Below are positions 58,201-64,000 of a stretch of 64,000 bases of DNA, piece by piece. The translations under genes were made by a program, and so were the position numbers. Each line of letters starts with the position of its first letter. Position 1 is the first letter of the stretch. A model generated the notes under the pieces. The model was not told the origin of the DNA. It ran no database searches and saw nothing but the letters and a program-made list of their open reading frames with translations. Source of the stretch: Gorsachius magnificus (taxonomy: Eukaryota > Chordata > Aves > Pelecaniformes > Ardeidae); NCBI GenBank assembly GCA_034008185.1, contig CM067086.1, positions 69,424,286 to 69,488,285 of the forward strand. The letters run 5' to 3'.

Positions 58201-58688
58201 TACAGCAGTACTTTTGTAACTTGCACAACGGTGTCACTGCAGTGATGTGCTGGATGGACTCCTGTGTCCGTTTTCCTTCTGCAGCCTAATGCCAAGCTCA
58301 TGTTCTGTGACTAACGCCCGCAGCAGCTGACGTGGTCATTTTGTCTCCTGTCCAAGTGTCAGACAAAGCCAGGACTGTTTCTCTTCCAAGCTAAGAAAAG
58401 AAAACCTAGCTCATCCTGCCAGTGTCGTATCTGTCTATATTGCTCATAAAATAGGTGACACTGATAGGCTCACAGGGCATAGCAATACTGTAATTTTAAA
58501 AAACCTTCTTCTGTAAAAACAATGTTTTATTTCTGTTCTTCATGTTATCTGTCTTAGAGATATGAAAGGTCTGCCTTGGCACAGTAATGCGGTTACGGAA
58601 CGCATAGCGTACAACCAGGTTAAAACATCCTCTGGCAGTATCTACTTGCTACAGGGAAATATAGATTCAGCTTCGATGAGAAAAGAAG
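48765..58688 (+). CDS. MIS18BP1: MIS18BP1 (M18BP1/KNL2), partial gene, five coding exons joined
   Basis: This is the only convincing gene. MIS18BP1 is the Mis18-complex subunit that goes to centromeres after mitosis and recruits the HJURP/CENP-A loading machinery. The exons are 48765-49281, 53095-53226, 54209-54717, 56439-56515 and 58558-58688, 1366 nt in all, giving residues 1-455 plus one base. Phases match at every junction. The N-terminus (MIVTP, then [15 protein letters not shown] and [11 protein letters not shown]) resembles human M18BP1 as I recall it. Residues 388-455 carry the start of a SANTA domain (NWRIKV, VEGKRK, WHSN, YLLQGNI), beginning close to where the human domain starts (about 383). 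The end of SANTA, the SANT/Myb domain and the CENP-C-like motif of non-mammalian homologues are not in the window. Exon joins are inferred without transcript data. Confidence 0.9.
49427..49602 (+). mobile_element. CR1 3' fragment (subfamily B) in MIS18BP1 intron 1
   Basis: GTGCCCGAGCCCTGGCCCAG to CATTCTGTGATTCTGTG. Matches the ends of 1833-2250 and 40060-40496 with one internal deletion. Confidence 0.88.
50608..51627 (+). mobile_element. CR1, RT fragments joined to the 3' end, internally rearranged
   Basis: Begins at GACTGGAAAAAGGGAGACAT (start of RT), passes a [15 protein letters not shown] block (SKAFD region) and a GVPQG box, then repeats part of that box (GAGACCAGCGATGAGTGGTG) and jumps from IFIDDL directly to the post-RT C-terminus near 51160. 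The FADD box is missing. It ends in a shortened ATTCTATG tail. Confidence 0.88.
51629..52768 (-). mobile_element. CR1 (older subfamily) with RT, antisense in intron 1
   Basis: Reading from 52768 down: an RT stretch open for 205 residues (52721-52104) with [40 protein letters not shown] and [15 protein letters not shown], then the C-terminal part. The C-terminal part is broken by deletions and a 16-C run (51845-51860) where the copy at 61083-61650 has normal sequence. Its 3' tail is missing, cut off by the CR1 on the other strand. Confidence 0.93.
53095..53226 (+). CDS. MIS18BP1: MIS18BP1 coding exon 2 (second ESPxKxF motif and polyglutamine run)
   Basis: The acceptor is TTTCCAG after a pyrimidine-rich stretch, and the donor is AAAAAG/GTACTT. 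The 132 bases code for residues 173-216 and keep phase 1 at both ends, so skipping this exon would leave the frame intact. It contains [17 protein letters not shown] (190-206), a second copy of the ESPxKxFxRxK pattern found in exon 1, then six glutamines (Q210-Q215) coded by five CAG and one CAA at the very end of the exon. The exon is flanked by ordinary AT-rich intron sequence. The assignment rests on phase, splice signals and likeness to the homologous part of vertebrate MIS18BP1. Confidence 0.82.
53227..54208 (+). other. MIS18BP1: MIS18BP1 intron 2
   Basis: 982 bases of AT-rich unique sequence with a T-run near 53617. It has no recognised repeat and no exon. Confidence 0.75.
54209..54717 (+). 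CDS. MIS18BP1: MIS18BP1 coding exon 3 (linker before SANTA)
   Basis: The acceptor is ATGGGCAG and the donor is GAG/GTGAGA. The 509 bases code for residues 217-386, entering in phase 1 (joint codon GAT, Asp217) and leaving in phase 0. The sequence is hydrophilic and probably disordered. It has an acidic patch with DKDDQDNF and [11 protein letters not shown] (about residues 258-277) and a basic stretch ([10 protein letters not shown]) after an SSPK site. No folded domain is recognised. The open frame carries on past the donor to 54852 into the intron, but the donor is strong and exon 4 joins in frame to the SANTA domain. Exons of this kind evolve fast, so similarity to mammals is low. Confidence 0.8.
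54718..56438 (+). other. MIS18BP1: MIS18BP1 intron 3
   Basis: 1.7 kb of AT-rich unique sequence with no recognised transposon. It ends in an 18-T polypyrimidine tract before exon 4. Because exon 3 leaves and exon 4 enters in phase 0, no missing exon is needed. Confidence 0.75.
56439..56515 (+). CDS. MIS18BP1: MIS18BP1 coding exon 4 (start of SANTA domain)
   Basis: A short 77-base exon coding for residues 387-411 plus two bases. It follows an 18-T run (56413-56430) and GGTAACAG, and ends at CGGAA/GTAAG. It reads [14 protein letters not shown], then [11 protein letters not shown]. The tryptophan, the GNTA turn and the VEG motif are hallmarks of the SANTA (SANT-associated) domain in KNL2/M18BP1 proteins. 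It enters in phase 0 from exon 3 and leaves in phase 2, and the split lysine codon is completed by exon 5. It is too short to stand out as an open frame; it was found by looking for the missing start of the domain. Confidence 0.87.
56516..58557 (+). other. MIS18BP1: MIS18BP1 intron 4
   Basis: 2.0 kb interrupting the SANTA domain. It is mostly unique sequence with an A/C-rich low-complexity stretch at 57959-58018. A short GC-rich patch lies at 56865-56925. No CR1 is seen. Confidence 0.75.
58558..58688 (+). CDS. MIS18BP1: MIS18BP1 coding exon 5 (central SANTA domain)
   Basis: The acceptor is CTGTCTTAG and the donor is GAAG/GTAAGA. The 131 bases code for residues 412-455 plus one base, including the strongly conserved [20 protein letters not shown] and IYLLQGNI stretches of SANTA. 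The donor leaves phase 1. The next exon should complete a glycine codon and carry the aromatic GFP...F...W end of the domain; I looked for it up to 64000 and found none. A CR1 element begins only 59 bases after the donor, so intron retention would run in frame into CR1 sequence and end at 58900. Confidence 0.9.
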
Positions 58689-58747
58689 GTAAGAAGATGA
58701 TTCGTAATGTAACATTACAAACGGAGAAGGGCTTTAGGTTTATGATT

Positions 58748-59247
58748 GCCCTCAGCACAAGGAGGACATGGAGCTGTTGGAGCGGGGCCAGGGGAGGGCT
58801 ACTAAAATGCTCCGAGGGCTGGAGCCCCTCTGCTCTGGGGCCAGGCTGGGAGAGTTGGGGGTGTTCAGCCTGGAGCAGAGGAGGCTGCGGGCAGAGCTGA
58901 GTGCGGCCGCTCAGGGCTTCAAGGGGGCCCAGAGGAAAGGGGGGGACAAGCTTTTTAGCAGGGCCAGCTGGGACAGGACAAGGGGGGATGGCTTTGAACT
59001 GAAGCAGGGGAGGGTTAGGCTGGATCTAAGGCAGAAATTCTTTCCAGTGAGGGTGGTGAAACCCTGGCAGGGGTTGCCCAGAGAGGGGGTGGAGGCCCCA
59101 TCCCTGGGACCATTCCAGGCCAGGTTGGAGGGGGCTGTGAGCAACCTGATGTGGTTCAAGGTGTCCCTGCTCCTGCAGGGGGGTTGGGCTGGGTGACCTC
59201 TGGGGGTCCCTTCCCACCCAAACCATTCTATGATTCTATGATTCTAT
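58748..59247 (+). mobile_element. CR1 (young subfamily) in MIS18BP1 intron 5
   Basis: GCCCTCAGCACAAGGAGGAC to GATTCTATGATTCTAT, open frame 58768-59196. It starts 59 bases after the exon 5 donor, in sense orientation. Nearly identical to 12897-13442 and to the copy at 34179-34573. Confidence 0.95.
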
Positions 59248-61082
59248 AACATACTGCCGAGGCAAACGTTTTGTCTTACCCTGCTAACTGGGCTCGGTGG
59301 GTATTCAGCACGTGCTGGACAGTGACTCCAGCATCAGATTTCTCAATGCTGTCTAACATCGATTGTAGCTGGCGTTGTCAGGGTGCTGCAGATACAGAGA
59401 TGGCTTTCAGATAATGAAGTTGGCAAATGAGTGCATTCTTTTAAAGAAACTTCTTTGCTGAGATTGCCTTTACGTAATTTTGGTCATTGTTTTGGCAATT
59501 AAATAGCGCTAAGACATTCAAACGGGATTGCTTATACACTACTGAAATTACTCTGGTGTTGGCATTCTGTCTGTGACTTACTATTCACTGGTTAACCACT
59601 AGTTCTGCAACACTGCATGGTGTTTCTGGAGACAGACTAGTTACGGTGTCTGTGCTTTATAATTTGGTAAACTGAGTGTCTAAGTGCTGCGTTGTACCAT
59701 ATCCAGCAAAACTTCCTGATTCAGATTGTTTTGAAGCATGTGGAATTTTAAGGGAGATTTAATTTACACACAAAGCTAAAGCTAGGCTAGGCTTCATTCT
59801 GGTTTTCTTGCTTCGCACGCATTTGCTCTCATGTTCACTAGCAAACAAGCTGCCATGTTAGTGCTTACAGGCAGCTCTAGGAACGTAAGGATCGTCTGTG
59901 GCACAGATGGAGTGAATCCTTGCCTCAACGCAGACGTGCCTCGTGCGCGTGATCACGCGCTTTTCAAAGGAGCATTCGTGCACTCTCTGCTCTCTCAGGC
60001 CCCGTGCAAGGCATCCAAAGATGTGTCTGTGGCTTTCATTTTTTTTTTCTTGCTGCTTGCAGTACTGGGATGCATTCTGATAAATACCGGACTTGGCTGC
60101 TCTCTGAATTGAATTTTTTTTTATTAGTTCCTCTGCTAAATACTTTTTTTTTTATTTTATTTTAATATTCTGAGAAGGAAAAGTGACAGCATGAGACTGC
60201 TGAGCAGGGTGGCTCAAGCACTGCAGAGGTTTCCTAAGCCTAAGAGTTAACGGTCTGTGCTGAGAAAATTCTTCAGATCTTCTGATTTAGCACTTATGGC
60301 AAAACATCCCTCCTTCTCAGCTTCCCCTTTGCCTCCCAGCATCCCCCAACACACAAAAAAAATATCACAGGGTTGGTGTGGAAAATCTTTTGGAAATACC
60401 TTGAACAGATTCAGTATCGATCATTGAATCAGAAGTTAAAGCCAAGCTAGTGTAGGTAGAGGGGAGAAGACATGCCCCATGGCAAGCCTAACCCCAAAGC
60501 GGGGGTACTGGCAGCCAGGAGCAGCTGGGGCTGTCGCTGTGGCACTGTTGGTTTGTGAGCAACGCTGTGCCAGCACAGGACTGCTTGCCTGTGGAAAATA
60601 TTTGGCTGACGTGTACAGATGCTCCAAGTGACTCTTCAAAGCGCTGAAATGATTAACGAAATGTGTTGCAGTAAGAGCGCTGGCTAGGCACTTACCTACT
60701 TCTGCCTCGTTATCCAAAGTGGTTATTAATTAGCAATCTGGGACTCCAGGTGTGCCACCAAACCTGGCCAGTGGCCACTGTTGATGAAACTGTGCAAAGG
60801 ACAGTACAGGCTCCTGAACTGCAGAGGCTCTGTTCCTGGAAAGGTGTTTTCTGTGGCTGACGTCCCAACAGCCCCGCAGCAGGAATGTTGTACACAACCC
60901 CCCGTGGCACACGCTCCGTTCCAGCCTGCGTCCGTGCAACAGTGTGCTTTGGCTAGAGCCCTTCCCCATGGCCGGGAAATATTTTATCCAGTCCTTATAA
61001 AGAATGAACCTATGTGCTAGAATGAAATGCTGCTCCTAAAGCGCTTTAAAGGAGCTGAAGGATGAGACAGCTAGCACCTAAC

Positions 61083-61650
61083 ATAGAATCATAGAATCAC
61101 CTCGGTTGGAAAAGACCTTTAAGATCATCGAGTCCAACCGTTAACCTAGCACTGCCATCCCACCACTAAACCCTGTCCCTAAGCACCTCATCTATCCTTC
61201 TTTTAAATACCTCCAGGGATGGGGACTCGACCACCTCCCTGGGCAGCCCATTCCAGAGCCTGACAGCCCTCTCGGTGAAGTTTTTCCTAAAGTCCAGCCT
61301 AAACCTGCCCTGGCACAGCTTCAAGCCATTCCCCCTCATCCTATCGTCTGTTACCAGGGAGCAGAGGCCGACCCCCACCTCACTCCCCCCTCCTCTCAGG
61401 CAGTTGTAGAGGGCGATGAGGGCTCCCCTCAGCCTCCTCTGCTCCAGACTAAACACCCCCAGCTCCCTCAGCCGCTCCTCGTAAGCCTCGTGCTCCAGAC
61501 CCCTCCCCAGCTTGGTTGCTCTCCTCTGGACCTGTTCCAGCAAGGCAACATCTTTCTTGTAGTGAGGGGCCCAAAACTGAACACAGGATTCGAGGTGCGG
61601 CCTCACCAGCACCGAGTACAGGGGCACCATCGCTTCCCTGCTCCTGCTGA
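61083..61650 (-). mobile_element. CR1 (older subfamily), ORF2 end and 3' UTR, in intron 5
   Basis: Reversed tail CATAGAATCATAGAATCACC, then the ORF2 C-terminus on the minus strand ([40 protein letters not shown]). The most complete copy of this subfamily's C-terminal region in the window. Confidence 0.94.
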
Positions 61651-62265
61651 AACATCTCGCAAAAAACCCGCTTCCATACCTATGGGCCTGAAAGGTGCTG
61701 CAGAGCTTTCTCAGAAAGTCGTTTCCCAAGTCCCTTGAAATTAGGGAATGTGGAATTTGGCATTTGTAGGAGGTAAGCCAATAGAAACTAATAATGAGTG
61801 GGGTTGGTGGATGTATAGATAGTGAGGTATGGGGGAAGGCATCTACAGTGCCGCTATGGATGGAGTAGTGCCTCACTAGGGTGTAAGGCTTCTTCGATGG
61901 GGCCCCTGGCCTTTGAGAAGGACTCTTAGGAAGATTTGTAGGGACGCAAAGTAGTTATGTGATGATGAGGAGGAGGAGCTTCTGTGGGTTTAAATAACAA
62001 CAGAAAATGAAGGGAATAAAAATAATCCCATAATGGCGTGGGCTGTTGAGCAGATTCATAAACTTTGTAGAAAAGCACATGAGCCGGGAAGCAGCCGCTG
62101 TAGTCTGGTGTTGCCAAGGTGCAGCAGGATGGTGAGTGCTGGCCACAAGGTAGGTCATGAGAGCTTAGGAATGGGCATTAAAATGATGCAAGTCAGTCCT
62201 GTTAAATGTAAAGTGATGCATGTGCTGGTAGGGGAAAGCATATTGTTGCGTCTGTCGCAGATGGT

Positions 62266-62330
62266 TTCATAGTGTGTTTTGGGAGGGACCTTTAAAGATG
62301 ATCTTGTTCAGCCCCTGCATGGCAGTACGT
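62266..62330 (-). mobile_element. CR1 tail remnant
   Basis: CATAGTGTGTTTTGGGAGGG followed by ACCTTTAAAGATGATCTTGT and CAGCCCCTGCATGGCA matches a reversed CR1 3' end, decayed. Confidence 0.6.
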
Positions 62331-64000
62331 GATGATGTAAGACTCTCGGTTCACAGTAAGAACTGAGGAGCAAGGTCTGGGGGTTTTGCTAGGTGGTTCC
62401 ATTCAGAAGCCAGCTTAATGCTCACTAGCAGGTGAACAACTTGAACATTGAGCGGAACCAAAAGACTGCTATCGGCTGTAAAACCCCTATGATACACGGA
62501 CATCTTGGAGACTGAGTACAACCCCACGTCCTTCCTTCCCCCTCCCTGCAGGAGCCCCAACGACCTGCTCTCACAAAGAATGCAGAAATAGGAAATGCAT
62601 GGAGAAGAACGACGTGTTTAAAGTTACGAAAAGGCTTTTGCAGGGCAAGGGACAAACTAAGCTATGACTTCTTGGCCTGCTAAATGGGAAATGGGGAGGA
62701 GCTGTGGGCGAGGTTAATGAAATAACAAAGGGAATGGAGATGGTAAATAAAGATCAATTGTGTGCAGCCTCTTGCAATAACAGAATAAAGGAAATTAAAA
62801 AAAAAGTTATAGAAGGGAAATAAAAGGTTTTTCATGCTATGTGCATCTCGGTTGTGGAAATCCTTGCACAGGATCTTGTAGATGCTGAAGTTTTACATGA
62901 GTTCTATAGGAGATGGAGCAATTCCCTGGAAGGCAAATTCCTTTAGGGTTTTTAAATACATAGCAATTGGTGTTGGTTTCTCAGTTGGAGGTCAGTAGAT
63001 GGCTTGGAGGGATTCCTGTACACTCACCTGGCTTCCATACTCTTCTTTGGCCTCTGCTGTTAGTATCCTTTGCTGGTTGGGGCTAGGTGGAGCTGTGCTT
63101 GTACACTAAATAACCCAAGGAAAGAGCGCCTTTCTCATTGCCTGTCCTCCTGGAGGAGCTCAGTTGGTGCGGGCAGTCATTAATGGCCCTTCAGCTCCCA
63201 GGATTAACAGATTGTGGATGCAATGTCTTTTTTTTTTTTTTTTTTTTTTTTTTCTTTTTGACTCCTGTGCCTGTTGAATGCTTTCCAGTGAAGATGCAGC
63301 TTCCCAGAATTTCAGATAAATACATGACCGCTTAAGCTTTCTACCCAGACCCTTCTTGTAGTAGTCCATGACCAGAGGTCTCGGAGTCAGAGGCTGCTGG
63401 TGTTTTAGGCAGACAAGCAGTGGCTCGATGTTGTGCTCTGGCACCGCACGGGTTATATCCCGTCAGTGAGAAGGCTACGTGCTAAGTGTTAAATGTCCCG
63501 TTTTGCTCAGAAAGCCTGGAGCTCAAGTGCTGCTTTTTTCCTTCTCTGTTGCAACAAAGGATTACATTATACCTTTGCATCAATATCTGGTTTTAGGGTT
63601 GTTTTCCAGTTTCAGAGACAAAACAATAGAGTCATTCTGTTGTATCTGCACTACCTGACGAACCTCCCAGGCTTTATAATCTTGTTGCTAGATACTTTGA
63701 CTGCACCTGGTCCTGATGCAGTTGGTCTTTGGCTGAGCCTCATGAACAGTCTCTGTGCTCTTGACTGACCAGCTTCTGTATCAAAGCAAAACAAACTTTT
63801 CTTTCACATGGAGTTTCCTTGATATGGGAAGTCCCACATAGCTTAGGCCTAACCGGAGCCCCAAAACTCCGGGCTTTCTGAGGGACTTCTGGCCCTCGGC
63901 AGAGAAGCCATGTGCCAGTCCAGCCAGGTGAACAAGCTCATGCTCCTGCTTCCCAGGGAACTAGAATGCTGCCTCCAGATACTGATGTCTGTAGTTAATG

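Larger units (their letters stand above)
58689..64000 (+). other. MIS18BP1: MIS18BP1 intron 5, open at the window end
   Basis: At least 5.3 kb. It holds a sense CR1 (58748-59247), an antisense CR1 (61083-61650), a CR1 tail remnant near 62266 and a 26-T run (63228-63253). The next coding exon was sought as an acceptor followed by a glycine-phenylalanine-proline type coding start, and none was found, so the intron probably continues past the window. Confidence 0.6.

Noticed and set aside
60220..60260. Possible exon start reading Gly-Phe after GCAG
   Set aside because: A GGTTTCC start fits the expected phase, but the following codons do not match SANTA and soon reach a stop.
61689..61760. Possible next MIS18BP1 exon after TTTCTCAG
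   Set aside because: All useful frames meet a stop quickly and the translation does not resemble the end of SANTA.

Overview
The window looks like nuclear DNA from a bird. It carries more than two dozen CR1 (chicken repeat 1) non-LTR retrotransposon fragments with the typical ATTCTATG-type 3' tails, two solo LTRs of the avian ERV-L type, and vertebrate exon/intron structure. My hand tally of CR1 sequence is about 20% of the window, which is high for a bird. Several copies are almost identical and still rich in CpG, so CR1 was probably active recently in this lineage. Heavy CR1 loads are known in woodpeckers and allies, but the species cannot be fixed from this sequence.

Only one protein-coding gene can be supported. 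From about 48.3 kb a CpG island holds the promoter and first coding exon of MIS18BP1 (also called M18BP1 or KNL2), the Mis18-complex subunit that licenses CENP-A deposition at centromeres. Five coding exons are proposed on the + strand: 48765-49281, 53095-53226, 54209-54717, 56439-56515 and 58558-58688. Their reading phases join without conflict (1, 1, 0, 2, 1) and give residues 1-455. The protein starts with the conserved N-terminal TP/SP motifs and reaches the first two thirds of the SANTA domain. The rest of SANTA and the C-terminal part lie beyond position 64000.

Positions 1 to about 48.2 kb contain no gene I can defend. This part is a repeat-studded gene desert with single-copy sequence between CR1 insertions. 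It also holds an ERV-L solo LTR at 19430-20044 with a perfect 5-bp target duplication, a second solo LTR in the opposite orientation at 44062-44623, a 31-bp minisatellite at 16043-16259, a 12-bp tandem repeat near 4834, a 234-bp direct duplication (6435-6668 and 8915-9148), and a long imperfect inverted repeat at 2292-2675. In mammals one side of MIS18BP1 also faces a gene-poor interval, which fits, though synteny cannot be tested here.

No new multi-gene system was found. The most notable items are the inverted repeat, the 234-bp duplicated unknown repeat whose differences are all transitions, the nested and colliding CR1 insertions, and the short-motif and polyglutamine features in the N-terminal half of avian MIS18BP1.
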